From: Flavobacterium sp. UBA6721
GTDB taxonomy: Bacteria > Bacteroidota > Bacteroidia > Flavobacteriales > Flavobacteriaceae
Assembly: GCA_002454195.1 (NCBI GenBank)
Contig: DKIJ01000018.1
Location: forward strand, 72,367-136,366
Reading direction: 5' to 3'
Length of the DNA stretch: 64,000 bases
The notes beneath the pieces were generated by a model that ran no database searches, was not told the origin of the DNA, and saw only the letters and a program-made list of their open reading frames with translations. Of the stretch, positions 52,480 through 61,361 are shown piece after piece. How positions within the stretch are numbered: the first letter of the stretch is position 1; every line of letters begins with the position of its first letter. A program made the position numbers and the translations under genes.

Positions 52480-53301
52480 CTAATTTACTTTCAATTTCTG
52501 ACCTATATAAAGTGTATTATCAGACAATTTATTTTTTTGCTTTAAATCCTCAACTAAAAGGTTGTATTTTTTAGATATCGAATATATTGTATCTCCTTTT
52601 TGAACTTCATAGTACCCTTCGCTTCTGGAACTTACACTTGATATTCGCTCACTTTTATTCTCATTAGCAACATATTTTTTACCGAGAACCTGTGCGTCAT
52701 ATTGAGCCAAATCGTAACGCTCAATATAAGAAATTAACTTTTCAGGATAACTAGGATCTGTTGCATATCCGGCTTTTCTTAAACCTCTTGCCCAAGCTTC
52801 ATAATCATCTTTGTCTAGTTCAAACAAACTAGCATATCTTGTTTTTCCTTTTAAAAAAAGGGCATGATCGCAATAAGACTCTGCTACTTTATTGTATTTC
52901 CGAAAGCATTCTTGCTTTTCATCATCATCATGCTTTACACTGTCTCCTGTCCAATCTGAATGGCATTTAATCCCAAAATGATTATTAGCACTCATTGCCA
53001 ATTCTCCTCTCCCCGCCCCAGACTCTAAAATTCCCTGTGCCAAAATAATACTTGCAGGAATACCATAATTTTTCATATTACTCATGGCTACATCCTTGTA
53101 TTGTAAGACATAATTACTAACAACACTATTGGTAACTGTAGTTCTAGAGGAAGAAACAATTACTTCATCCTTTTTTTGATTTGTTTTTTTGTTTTTTGAA
53201 GAATAGGAATTATTTTTAGTAGAACCAATTGGAGATTTGGTAGTATGACAACTAACAAGCATCAAAATAATCCATAAGAGTAGGCTTTTCTTAAACATCA
53301 A
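52480..53301 (-). CDS. Glucosaminidase-family lipoprotein with LysM domain
   Basis: 273 residues. The lipobox is LMLVSCHTT. A lysozyme-like glucosaminidase domain follows (about 65-200) with PASIILAQGILESGAGRGELAMSANNHFGIKCH (catalytic Glu) and YSSYPEK-like end LRKAGYATDPSYPEKLI. A LysM domain ends the protein (YYEVQKGDTIYSISKKYNLLVEDLKQKNKL). It cleaves peptidoglycan. Start ATG 53301 overlaps the ACC-deaminase-like stop by 11 nt, with a second ATG next to it. Confidence 0.9.
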   Translation of the reverse strand: MMFKKSLLLWIILMLVSCHTTKSPIGSTKNNSYSSKNKKTNQKKDEVIVSSSRTTVTNSVVSNYVLQYKDVAMSNMKNYGIPASIILAQGILESGAGRGELAMSANNHFGIKCHSDWTGDSVKHDDDEKQECFRKYNKVAESYCDHALFLKGKTRYASLFELDKDDYEAWARGLRKAGYATDPSYPEKLISYIERYDLAQYDAQVLGKKYVANENKSERISSVSSRSEGYYEVQKGDTIYSISKKYNLLVEDLKQKNKLSDNTLYIGQKLKVN

Positions 53302-54187
53302 CAGTTAGTATTGGTAAATTCTTATTTTTTAATTTAACATTCATTCCGTAAATTCCTTGTAAACCGCCAGTATGAATAAGCAAAATATTCGAATGTGCAG
53401 GAAAATAATTCTTTTGAATCAAGTCGAAAACACCATACACCATTTTCCCAGTATATACAGGATCTAACGGAATTTTAGTATCTTGATAAAATTGATTAAT
53501 AAAATGAATTAATTCTTCATTTACCTTACCATATCCACCAAAATGATACTTAGTATTGAGCTCCCAATTTTCATTCTGCACAAAAATACGGATTTCATCT
53601 TGTAAAAAATCGCCTTTAAGAGCTGGAAATCCCATTACTTTTTGATGTGGCAAGGTGCTATTAATAATACCCGAAATCGTTCCGCCTGTTCCCACAGCAC
53701 AACAAATATAATCAAACTTACTATCTTCTGGTGTTAAAATCTCCTCACAGCCTTTTACAGCTTGAGGATTCGTGCCACCTTCAGGAACCAAATAAAAATC
53801 ACCAAAATGTTTTTGTATACTCGTCAAAAAAGAAGTTTCTTTTTTTAAACGATACACTTCGCGGGAAACAAATTCAAATTGCATTCCGCATTCCTGAGCA
53901 AATTGAAGCGTAGGATTGTTTTCTATTTTATCTCGTAATTCATCACCTCTAATAATACCTATAGATTGAAAACCATTTTCCTGAGCAGCATAAGCTACGG
54001 CAGCAATGTGATTTGAAAAAGCACCACCAAAAGTGAGTAGTGTTTTTTTATTTTCACATTTTGCTTGAAGCAAATTGTATTTTAATTTCCTAAACTTATT
54101 TCCCGAAACAACAGGATGCAATAAATCATCCCTTTTGATGGTAACCGAAATGGAATTAGGAAATTGTATTTGTACTTCTTGATTCAA
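53291..54187 (-). CDS. PLP-dependent deaminase/lyase, ACC deaminase or D-cysteine desulfhydrase family
   Basis: 298 residues. Fold type II PLP enzyme with the Lys in SGNKFRKLKYNLL and the phosphate-binding loop in AVGTGGTISGII. The start MNQEVQIQFPNSISVTIKRDDLLHPVVSGNKFRKL is typical of the 1-aminocyclopropane-1-carboxylate deaminase/D-cysteine desulfhydrase family; the true substrate is not decided. A -7-like TACCTTTG lies at 54210-54203. Confidence 0.88.
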   Translation of the reverse strand: MNQEVQIQFPNSISVTIKRDDLLHPVVSGNKFRKLKYNLLQAKCENKKTLLTFGGAFSNHIAAVAYAAQENGFQSIGIIRGDELRDKIENNPTLQFAQECGMQFEFVSREVYRLKKETSFLTSIQKHFGDFYLVPEGGTNPQAVKGCEEILTPEDSKFDYICCAVGTGGTISGIINSTLPHQKVMGFPALKGDFLQDEIRIFVQNENWELNTKYHFGGYGKVNEELIHFINQFYQDTKIPLDPVYTGKMVYGVFDLIQKNYFPAHSNILLIHTGGLQGIYGMNVKLKNKNLPILTVDV

Positions 54188-54680
54188 AACTTATAATTTT
54201 TGCAAAGGTAAAACTTCTAAGGATTCACCATCCTTTTCGACCTCAAATTCATAAATTATTTTCAATTTAAACTTTGAGAACTTTACAACATTATTTTTGC
54301 CACAGACCTGCCTCGCTGGCAGGCGGGTTACACAGATTATCACAGATTTTTTTTGTCTTCTTTGCTGTTAATAACTGCCACGAATGCACTAATTGATTTT
54401 TAAAATCTTTGAGTTCAAAATTCCACGGATTTATATTTTCATAAATGAAAATAAACTTATCTAAACTTTACATCGTTATTTACACCACAGATTAAAAGGA
54501 TTTCACCAAAGTTTTCATTGATGAAAACAACTTAAATGTACTTAACTGCTTTTTAAACTTTCAACATACTTATATGACTTATATGTTTAAAAAATTGCAC
54601 GCAGATTTTGCAGATAAACGTCGATTTTTTTCTTAGTGCGCTTTGTAAAAACTTTTTCTTCTTTGCGGTTAAAATCATTT
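54188..54680. other. Long spacer with decayed repeats
   Basis: 493 nt without a gene. At 54297-54460 are words TTTGCCACAGACC, GTTACACAGATTATCACAGATTTT, GCCACGAATGCACTAA, and the GC-rich palindrome CCTGCCTCGCTGGCAGGCGGG (54307-54327). The rest is AT-rich and resembles repeat debris. Confidence 0.55.
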
Positions 54681-55016
54681 TTAGGACTTTCTCAAATACC
54701 TTAAAAAACTAAAAAGCTTTCTTTTTTTAAGATATTCTAAATCAGTCTCATTGCTATAGGCCTCTCTTTCAAAAGAAATATTTTGATAGGCATGATTTTT
54801 GTTGTTGTATTTTAACAACAAAAACAGATATTCTGTACCATACCAAATAAAAAAAGGAAAAAGTAACATTTCTATTTGTTGTTGTAAATGAATACGTTCA
54901 TGATTGATTAAAACAGCATTAGATTTGTCTTCTTTGTATTTTAAAATCACAAAGGGATACAGAGTTAAACCACGAAATCCTTTGGGTATTAAATACTTGT
55001 TAACGAAGAGAAACAT
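54681..55016 (-). CDS. Small protein with HExxH motif, possible zinc metallopeptidase
   Basis: 111 residues. HERIH within AVLINHERIHLQQQIEMLLFPFFIWYGTEYLFLLL is an HExxH zinc motif at the start of a membrane-embedded helix, and FEREAYSNETD farther on could give a third Glu ligand. One hydrophobic region follows the motif. This resembles M56/M48-like minimal peptidases in Bacteroidota (inference). Divergent from the DUF5522 gene. Confidence 0.6.
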   Translation of the reverse strand: MFLFVNKYLIPKGFRGLTLYPFVILKYKEDKSNAVLINHERIHLQQQIEMLLFPFFIWYGTEYLFLLLKYNNKNHAYQNISFEREAYSNETDLEYLKKRKLFSFLRYLRKS

Positions 55017-55060
55017 TGCGTTTTAAATTTTAAATTTGTAGAAATGAACAACAAAAATTA

Positions 55061-55237
55061 ATGATTGGGCAAAGTAATGAAAATAAATTAATAGAAGGTG
55101 AAGATTTCTATTACACTCCAGAAGGATACAAATGTTTTACAGAAAAATATCATTTAAAAAGAGGTTATTGTTGTAAAAGCGGTTGTCGACATTGTCCTTA
55201 TGGATATGATAAAAAAACAGGAACAAACAAGAAATAG
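55061..55237 (+). CDS. DUF5522 small Cys-rich protein
   Basis: 58 residues: MIGQSNENKLIEGEDFYYTP, then EGYKCFTEKYHLKRGYCCKSGCRHCPYGY and a Lys-rich tail. CCKSGCRHCPYGY is the DUF5522 signature, a likely metal- or cluster-binding site (CC..C..C). Too short for a usual gene cutoff. A -7 element TAAATTTG lies at 55031-55038. Function unknown. Confidence 0.85.
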   Translation: MIGQSNENKLIEGEDFYYTPEGYKCFTEKYHLKRGYCCKSGCRHCPYGYDKKTGTNKK

Positions 55238-55322
55238 AGGTATTAACAAAACTTTTTCCTGTTTTATAGTTCAAATAAACACCTAAATTTTAATTATAGA
55301 TTAATAATCAAAAAATTGCACT

Positions 55323-55865
55323 ATGAAAACAATAAAAATACTACCGCTCTTATTTCTTTTTCTATTCAATGCCTGTAGTTCTGTAAGAGTAAATTCTGAC
55401 TACGATAGCCATGTAGATTTTAAACAATACAAAACCTATGCCTTCCATAAAAAAGGAATTGACAAAGTTGAAATATCTGATTTAGATAAAAGAAGAATTT
55501 TACACGCAATAGACAATTCGTTAAGCCAAAAAGGAATGACTAAAAGTGATAACCCAGATTTACTCATTAATTTTTTCACTAAAGAAAGAGAACAAATTGA
55601 TGTAAACCAATTCAATATGGGTTGGGGTTATGGCTGGGGATGGGGATGGAATCCTTATTTTTGGGGTGGAGGAAACACCTTTGTCTCTTCTTCAACTCAA
55701 GGAACTCTTTTCATCGACTTAATTGATACCAAGAAAAAAGAATTGGTTTGGCAAGGACAAGGAATAGGAACTCTTTCGGAAAACAGAATAGAAAAAGAAA
55801 AACAGATTAATGACTTTGTATCAAAAATCTTAGCACAATTCCCTCCTGGAGAAGAAAAAAAATAG
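55323..55865 (+). CDS. DUF4136 lipoprotein
   Basis: 180 residues with lipobox LFNACSSVRVNSDYDSHVDFKQYKTYAF, a hallmark of DUF4136. The middle has a Gly- and Trp-rich loop (NMGWGYGWGWGWNPYFWGGG). The end VWQGQGIGTLSENRIEKEKQINDFVSKILAQFPP is the conserved family end. It is exported to the envelope; function unknown. Confidence 0.85.
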   Translation: MKTIKILPLLFLFLFNACSSVRVNSDYDSHVDFKQYKTYAFHKKGIDKVEISDLDKRRILHAIDNSLSQKGMTKSDNPDLLINFFTKEREQIDVNQFNMGWGYGWGWGWNPYFWGGGNTFVSSSTQGTLFIDLIDTKKKELVWQGQGIGTLSENRIEKEKQINDFVSKILAQFPPGEEKK

Positions 55866-55875
55866 GACTTTTATA

Positions 55876-55902
55876 TTGATCCAAATAATTACGCTATCTT
55901 TG
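55876..55902 (+). promoter_or_regulatory. Promoter of the ilvA leader transcript
   Basis: TTG (55876-55878), 16-nt spacer, TATCTTTG (55895-55902). Transcription would start near 55909, about 11 nt before the leader peptide ATG. Confidence 0.6.
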
Positions 55903-55919
55903 TAGACAGAAAATCAAAC

Positions 55920-55970
55920 ATGAAAAACACGTTTAACATTCAAATCTCAATTATCATTATTATTCCATAA
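55920..55970 (+). CDS. Isoleucine leader peptide of ilvA
   Basis: 16 residues: MKNTFNIQISIIIIIP. Seven Ile codons (ATT and ATC), five of them in a row, then TAA. It is too short to be a functional protein and precedes a terminator, as classical leader peptides do. The ribosome would stall here when charged Ile-tRNA is short. Confidence 0.85.
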   Translation: MKNTFNIQISIIIIIP

Positions 55971-55976
55971 TAATGC

Positions 55977-56043
55977 AGGAGGTTTATGTAAATCAATTAT
56001 AGTATTACAATTTATAAAACCTCCTACAAAGGAGGTTTTTTTA
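55977..56043 (+). terminator. ilvA attenuator with antiterminator arm
   Basis: Arm A AGGAGGTTT (55977-55985) can pair with arm B AAACCTCCT (56017-56025). Arm B also pairs with arm C AGGAGGTTTT (56030-56039) to make a 10-bp terminator (loop ACAA), followed by T. A ribosome at the leader stop codon covers arm A, giving the terminator; a ribosome stalled on Ile codons leaves A free to pair with B, so ilvA is read. Confidence 0.88.
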
Positions 56044-56053
56044 TTTAGAAGAC

Positions 56054-57298
56054 ATGAATTTATTCCAACAAATACAAGAAGCAAAAAAACAATTAGAAGG
56101 TGTCGTAATGCAAACACCTTTGACCGAAAATTTAAATCTTTCTAATGAATTTAATACTCGCATTTTATTAAAAAGAGAGGATTTACAAACGGTTCGTTCT
56201 TATAAAATAAGAGGTGCTTACAATAAAATCAGCACACTAAGTCCTGGAGAAAAAGCGCAAGGGGTAATTTGCGCCAGTGCTGGAAACCATGCTCAGGGCG
56301 TAGCATATTCCTGTAAATTACTTCAAATAAAAGGCAAAATATACATGCCTAAAACCACTCCGAAACAAAAAGTAAAACAAGTAACTCTTTTTGGAGGTTC
56401 CTTTGTTGAAATTGTGCTTACAGGAGATACTTTTGACGATGCTTATGCAGCTGCAATGATAGATGCCACTACTAACAAAATGGCTTTTATTCACCCATTT
56501 GACGATGAAAAAGTAATTGCTGGTCAAGGAACAGTAGGAATTGAAATATTAGAAAGTTACACTCAGCCTATTGATTATGTTTTTGTTCCACTGGGCGGCG
56601 GAGGATTATCTGCAGGACTTTCAGAAGTATTCAAACATTTGAGTCCTAAAACTAAAATCATAGGAATCGAACCTGAAGGAGCACCTTCGATGAAGACTTC
56701 AATTGCCAATGGCGAAGTAACCGTTTTGGAAAACATCAACAAGTTTGTAGATGGAGCCGCCGTGAAACAAATAGGGAAAATCACTTTTGAAATCTGCAAA
56801 AAAAACCTAAGTGATATCATTTTAGTTCCTGAAGGAAAAGTGTGTACCACTATTTTACGTTTATACAATGAAGAAGCAATGGTAGTAGAACCTGCTGGTG
56901 CATTGTCTATTGCCGCTTTGGATTTTTATAAAGAAGAAATCAAAGGAAAAACAGTTGTTTGTATCGTAAGCGGAAGCAACAACGATATTGAACGTACTGC
57001 CGAAATCAAAGAACGTTCTTTACTTTACGAAGGATTGATGCATTATTTTATGATCCAATTTCCGCAACGTCCCGGAGCATTAAAAGAATTTGTTAATGAC
57101 ATTTTAGGACCTGAAGACGACATTACCTATTTCCAGTTTACTAAGAAAAACAATCGTGAGGTAGGCCCAGCAGTTGTAGGTCTTGAATTGAAAAACAGAA
57201 ACGACATTGTTGCTATCAAAACAAAAATGAAAGAAAAAGGTTTTCAGTATGAATACCTAAACGAAAAACAAGATTTATTCAACCAACTAATCGGTTAA
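56054..57298 (+). CDS. ilvA: Threonine ammonia-lyase (biosynthetic)
   Basis: 414 residues. It deaminates threonine to 2-oxobutyrate for isoleucine synthesis. The PLP Lys is in VRSYKIRGAYNKI; the cofactor loop is SAGNHAQGVAYSC and VPLGGGGLSAGLSEV. A C-terminal ACT-like domain (from about 330, LMHYFMIQFPQRPGALKEFVNDIL) senses isoleucine or valine. Preceded by an attenuator, followed by the truncated hemoglobin gene after 35 nt. Confidence 0.96.
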   Translation: MNLFQQIQEAKKQLEGVVMQTPLTENLNLSNEFNTRILLKREDLQTVRSYKIRGAYNKISTLSPGEKAQGVICASAGNHAQGVAYSCKLLQIKGKIYMPKTTPKQKVKQVTLFGGSFVEIVLTGDTFDDAYAAAMIDATTNKMAFIHPFDDEKVIAGQGTVGIEILESYTQPIDYVFVPLGGGGLSAGLSEVFKHLSPKTKIIGIEPEGAPSMKTSIANGEVTVLENINKFVDGAAVKQIGKITFEICKKNLSDIILVPEGKVCTTILRLYNEEAMVVEPAGALSIAALDFYKEEIKGKTVVCIVSGSNNDIERTAEIKERSLLYEGLMHYFMIQFPQRPGALKEFVNDILGPEDDITYFQFTKKNNREVGPAVVGLELKNRNDIVAIKTKMKEKGFQYEYLNEKQDLFNQLIG

Positions 57299-57333
57299 GA
57301 ACCTCAAAATTCTAATCTCAATTTTAAAAAAAA

Positions 57334-57732
57334 ATGACAGTATTAAGCGACATAAAAACTCTTGACGACATCAAATTATTGGTTGACACCTTCTATGGAA
57401 AAGTGCAAAAAGACACGCTTATTGGCCCAATTTTCAATGAAAAAATTGGCAACAATTGGCCTTCACATTTAGAACGTATGTACCGTTTTTGGCAAACTAT
57501 CTTACTGGAAGAACATACCTATTCAGGAAGTCCTTTTCCTCCACATAAACATCTGCCAGTTGAAAAGGATCATTTTAATCGTTGGATGGAAATTTTCACT
57601 GAAACCATTGATCGCCTTTATGTAGGACCATTAGCAGAGGAAGCTAAACTTCGTGCTAAAAACATGGCTGAAATGTTCTTCTACAAAATAGAATACTTTA
57701 GAACAGGAGGTCGCAATTTTTTTGAAAGTTGA
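57334..57732 (+). CDS. Group III truncated hemoglobin
   Basis: 132 residues. Proximal His and helix patterns fit group III truncated globins: DIKLLVDTFYGKVQKDTLIGPIFN and WPSHLERMYRFWQTILLEEHTYSGSPFPPHKHLPVEKDHFNRWMEIF. The HL/His near HLP and DHFNRW are typical. It probably binds O2 or NO and helps NO detoxification; its placement behind ilvA may be by chance or because of a shared stress. Confidence 0.88.
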   Translation: MTVLSDIKTLDDIKLLVDTFYGKVQKDTLIGPIFNEKIGNNWPSHLERMYRFWQTILLEEHTYSGSPFPPHKHLPVEKDHFNRWMEIFTETIDRLYVGPLAEEAKLRAKNMAEMFFYKIEYFRTGGRNFFES

Positions 57733-57735
57733 TCA

Positions 57736-58377
57736 CTATAATTTAATATTTTGGCTTAAATCAGTTTCGTTTTCAATTACTTTGTTTTCGTATTGCAACT
57801 TCCAACCCATGCTATTGGTTAAAATCAACATTTTAGAAAGTTCGGAAATCAAGCGGTTTTGAGCATTTTTCTTTAAGGAAGATTTTTCAATTTTTTTGGC
57901 CAAATTAGCTCTAACCTGCTTGTTAATTTTATTGTAATCTTCTCCTGTAAAAGGATTCAATTTGCTTTGTTCTACATCATAAAACTGAATATCCGGACTA
58001 ATTTTGATTTCTTCCTTTGGTATATTCAAGATTGTAATAGTTTTTGTTGCCTCATCAATATCGTATTTCATTTGATGCAAATCGTAGGCTACCGTCACAT
58101 CCGCATTAACTACTAAAAGTGCTTTCTTTTCAAATGAAAGCATATTCATCAAATATTTTTGTTGGTTCTTATACGTAATCACCTCAGCAAAATGCCCTTC
58201 GGTTACGACTAATTTCCCCACATTTACAATTTGCTGCTGGATTAAATTCGTGTTGTACTCTAAACTTGTATCATTATCCTTTTTAGAAAAAAAATTGTAA
58301 CTAATTATCAGTGCTATAGCAATTAATGCGATTAAAATCCATTTTCTTATTTCAGATAATGTGGTCATAATTTTCAT
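57736..58377 (-). CDS. DUF4230 family membrane-anchored protein
   Basis: 213 residues. One N-terminal transmembrane helix (WILIALIAIALIISYNFF). The body has LIQQQIVNVGKLVVTEGHFAEVITYKNQQKY and FYDVEQSKLNPFTGEDYNKINKQVRANLAKKIEKS, characteristic of DUF4230. Function unknown. The start may be ATG 58368 (MTTLSEIRKW). It converges with the hemoglobin gene. Confidence 0.85.
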   Translation of the reverse strand: MKIMTTLSEIRKWILIALIAIALIISYNFFSKKDNDTSLEYNTNLIQQQIVNVGKLVVTEGHFAEVITYKNQQKYLMNMLSFEKKALLVVNADVTVAYDLHQMKYDIDEATKTITILNIPKEEIKISPDIQFYDVEQSKLNPFTGEDYNKINKQVRANLAKKIEKSSLKKNAQNRLISELSKMLILTNSMGWKLQYENKVIENETDLSQNIKL

Positions 58378-58432
58378 TTACTAATTCAGAACGAATATAA
58401 TAAAGAAATAAGAGAAAAAGAATTATTAAATA

Positions 58433-59080
58433 TCAAATCAAATTATTATTCCTCGCCTTCTGGATAGCTTCTAGCTTATTATGAACTTGAAGTTTAGTAT
58501 ATATATTCTCTATATGTTTACGAATTGTACCTGCAGAAAGAAATAAATTATCAGCTATTATATTGTACTTCAAACCTTTGCTCAATTGTTCTAAAACTTC
58601 AATTTCACGGCTTGTTAAATTATAGGTTTCACTATCAACAACCGATTCAAATGACATTGGATTTCTAAATAATTTTAGCGTTTTCATGGCTATTGACGGA
58701 GTCATTGTAGCCCCTCCATTAAGTGTTTCTAAAATACCTTGCTGTAAATCTTTTGGGTTTACTTCTTTTAACAAATACCCATCGGCACCTGCTTTAATAG
58801 ATTTGAAAATATTTTCATCGTTATCAAAAACGGTAAGCATTATTATTTTAATATTGGGATATCTATTTTTCACCTGTTCTGTGGCTTCAATTCCATTCAT
58901 CTTAGGCATTTCAATATCCATCAAAATCAAATCTACATTGTGATTTTTATCTAGTTTTTGAATTAAATCCTGCCCATTCATAGCCGTAAATTGCACTTTA
59001 AAATCATCAAAAAAAGATAATTTTTGCAGAACAGATTTCATTAAAAAAGTATTATCATCAACAATAACCAATTTTTTCAT
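58433..59080 (-). CDS. Response regulator, NarL/LuxR type
   Basis: 215 residues. The receiver has Asp residues near the N-terminus (VIVDDN), the phosphorylation site in DLILMDIEMPKMNGIE, and Lys in LLKEVNPKDL. The C-terminal LuxR helix-turn-helix is LTSREIEVLEQLSKGLKYNIIADNLFLSAGTIRKHIENIYTKLQVHNKLEAI. It pairs with the kinase directly upstream (1 nt between them). Confidence 0.96.
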   Translation of the reverse strand: MKKLVIVDDNTFLMKSVLQKLSFFDDFKVQFTAMNGQDLIQKLDKNHNVDLILMDIEMPKMNGIEATEQVKNRYPNIKIIMLTVFDNDENIFKSIKAGADGYLLKEVNPKDLQQGILETLNGGATMTPSIAMKTLKLFRNPMSFESVVDSETYNLTSREIEVLEQLSKGLKYNIIADNLFLSAGTIRKHIENIYTKLQVHNKLEAIQKARNNNLI

Positions 59081-59081
59081 T

Positions 59082-61007
59082 TTAGGCTTTTTTGGTAAAC
59101 AAAAAATTAATACTAGTTCCTTTTCCGGGTTGTGATACTAAATTAAATTCACCTCCCATAGCTTCGATTCGATCTTGCATGTTTTGTAAACCATTACCCT
59201 TTTCAATATTTTCATAGTCAAAACCAGAACCATTATCTTGAATTGTTAGTTGAATATGCTTCTCTACTTGAACAACATGAATAGAAATTGATGTAGCTTC
59301 CGAATATTTAATGCTATTATTGACTGCTTCCTGAATAATCCTGTAAAGATTCATCCCCTCTACAGAACTTAATTTGACCTTCATGACATCATTAGAAATA
59401 CTAAATAAAAAATTGATTTGATCTTTTGCCTCTTTCGCCTTCTCTATAAAATTATGGATTCGAATTTTTAAATCTTCAAATGTAATCTCACTAGAATTCA
59501 TAGCCCAAATTGTATCCCTTAGTTCAACGATTGTAGATTTAGTAAAAGAACTAATCGTGGATAATTTATCATCTAACTTTTTATTAGTAATATCAAAAGC
59601 ATATTTAATTGTATCTATGGAAGAAATAATAAATATTAACTGAGCTCCAATATTATCATGTAAATCTCTTGAGATATCTAATCGCTGTTGTTGCAACTTA
59701 TTTTGAGTTTCTATTTCCTGAATGGCATTTTTAAGTTCAAATTCTTGTTCCTGTTGTTTGTTTCTAAGTCTCTGTTGGCGGTAAATTAAAAACCCGATGA
59801 GTCCAACCAATACTGCTAAAACTGAAACCCCTATCAACAAAATATTTTTTTGTTTGGTTTCGGCTTCTTTTTGAATCAATAATTGTTCTTTTTTTGCTGT
59901 TTGATATTTGGTTTCTAAATCGAAGATAATTTTGGTTTTATCAGATTCAAACAAACTATCTTTTCCTGAAATATATAAACCGGCAAAATGATTCGCTTTA
60001 TGATATTCCTTTAATTGAGAATGCGCTTTGTGCAAATTTTTATAGGCATAAACTTCTAATAAATTGGCTTTTGATTTTTTAGCAAAAGACAATGCCTTTA
60101 AGGAAAACGCAATACTTTCTCTATACTTCTTTTGTTTAATCAAACAGAGTGCAAATGCATTTGCATTTTCGGCTACTTCAAATGAGTTCTTAAATTGCTC
60201 ATGTAATTGTATTACTTTCAGATAATTTTTTTCAGCAAAATCATACTTATGCAAACTATCATAAACTATAGCAATATTCGATAACGGATAGGCTACAAAT
60301 CGTTCACAACCTAATTGAAGATATCCTTTTTTAGCCATAAAAGAATATTTTAACGATTCTTGATATTTTTTAAAATTAATCAATAATCCTCCTAAATTTC
60401 CTACCGCCATAGTTTGCCCTAATTTGTCGCTTGTTTTGAAATACAAAGCGATGGCTCTTCTGTAATACAACAAGGCTTTTGAATATTCCTTCTGAGCTTT
60501 ATAAATAATTCCAATATTAGTATTGGTCATAGCTTGCTTTACATTATCCTTTTTCTTTTCATAAAAATACAGTGCTTTAAAATAATATTTCAAAGCAGCA
60601 TCAAATTGGCCTTTACTATCATACACAATACCAATATTGTTATAGGTATCTGCCATACCTAGAGAATCATTAATGGATTTTCGGATGCTCAATGCTTTTT
60701 TATGAAAATACAAAGCCGAATCCAATTCGCTTTCATATTGATGGACATTCGCAATACAGTTGAATGCCATTGCGATATAAGTTGGATTATTTTGCAACCT
60801 AGATTGACTGAGGGCTAAATAGGATATTTTCTTTGATTGTTCCAAGTCTATATTACTATACTCGTCTGAAAGCTGAATCAAAGTTTTTAATTTTTCTAAT
60901 TTATTACAAATTTTAAGTGCATTTTTTAAACTATCAATTGCATGATTAGACTTTTGAGAAAAAGTAATACCTGTGCATAGCAAAAAAATAAATAACGTTT
61001 TTCTCAT
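59082..61007 (-). CDS. TPR-containing histidine kinase
   Basis: 641 residues. A signal peptide (MRKTLFIFLLCTGITFSQ) precedes about eight TPR repeats (for example LGMADTYNNIGIVYDSKGQFDAALKYYFKALYFYEK). A transmembrane helix follows (NILLIGVSVLAVLVGLIGFLIYR, about 385-407), then a coiled coil. A HisKA_3 phosphoacceptor ISRDLHDNIGAQLIFIISSID and an HATPase domain with QDNGSGFDYENIEKGNGLQNMQDRIEAMGGEF end the protein. It would phosphorylate the adjacent LuxR regulator; the signal is unknown. Confidence 0.93.
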   Translation of the reverse strand: MRKTLFIFLLCTGITFSQKSNHAIDSLKNALKICNKLEKLKTLIQLSDEYSNIDLEQSKKISYLALSQSRLQNNPTYIAMAFNCIANVHQYESELDSALYFHKKALSIRKSINDSLGMADTYNNIGIVYDSKGQFDAALKYYFKALYFYEKKKDNVKQAMTNTNIGIIYKAQKEYSKALLYYRRAIALYFKTSDKLGQTMAVGNLGGLLINFKKYQESLKYSFMAKKGYLQLGCERFVAYPLSNIAIVYDSLHKYDFAEKNYLKVIQLHEQFKNSFEVAENANAFALCLIKQKKYRESIAFSLKALSFAKKSKANLLEVYAYKNLHKAHSQLKEYHKANHFAGLYISGKDSLFESDKTKIIFDLETKYQTAKKEQLLIQKEAETKQKNILLIGVSVLAVLVGLIGFLIYRQQRLRNKQQEQEFELKNAIQEIETQNKLQQQRLDISRDLHDNIGAQLIFIISSIDTIKYAFDITNKKLDDKLSTISSFTKSTIVELRDTIWAMNSSEITFEDLKIRIHNFIEKAKEAKDQINFLFSISNDVMKVKLSSVEGMNLYRIIQEAVNNSIKYSEATSISIHVVQVEKHIQLTIQDNGSGFDYENIEKGNGLQNMQDRIEAMGGEFNLVSQPGKGTSINFLFTKKA

Positions 61008-61052
61008 GGGCTAATTTTACACACTAAAGATAAAAAAATAGGATTAACTTTT

Positions 61053-61340
61053 TTAATGTAAGTCTTTTTTGAGATATAATTCTCCAAACAAGTTGGAATT
61101 TAAATCAAAAATAGCTTCGTTTAAAAAAGCATTTGATGCTTTTATTTGTTCCATCAGCATTGTACATAGCAATATCTGGTTTTCGAAATGGCTGTTTTTT
61201 TGTGTTTTTTGCCTAAGTTGTGCCTCTAACATGGTAATTCTATTTTCAAAATCTTTTTTTTCTCTCTTAATTTCAACCCAACAATTACAAAAAATAATCA
61301 TCCCTAAAAATAACAATATCAATACCAGTACCTCCATCAC
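61053..61340 (-). CDS. Small membrane protein with coiled-coil region
   Basis: 95 residues. One transmembrane helix (VLVLILLFLGMIIFCNCWVEI) is followed by a coiled coil (KKDFENRITMLEAQLRQKTQKNSHFENQILLCTMLMEQIK). It lies between the kinase and the propeller lipoprotein; no family recognised. The start is ATG 61340 or 61337. Confidence 0.6.
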   Translation of the reverse strand: MMEVLVLILLFLGMIIFCNCWVEIKREKKDFENRITMLEAQLRQKTQKNSHFENQILLCTMLMEQIKASNAFLNEAIFDLNSNLFGELYLKKDLH

Positions 61341-61361
61341 ATTTCACCATTAGATTTCACT

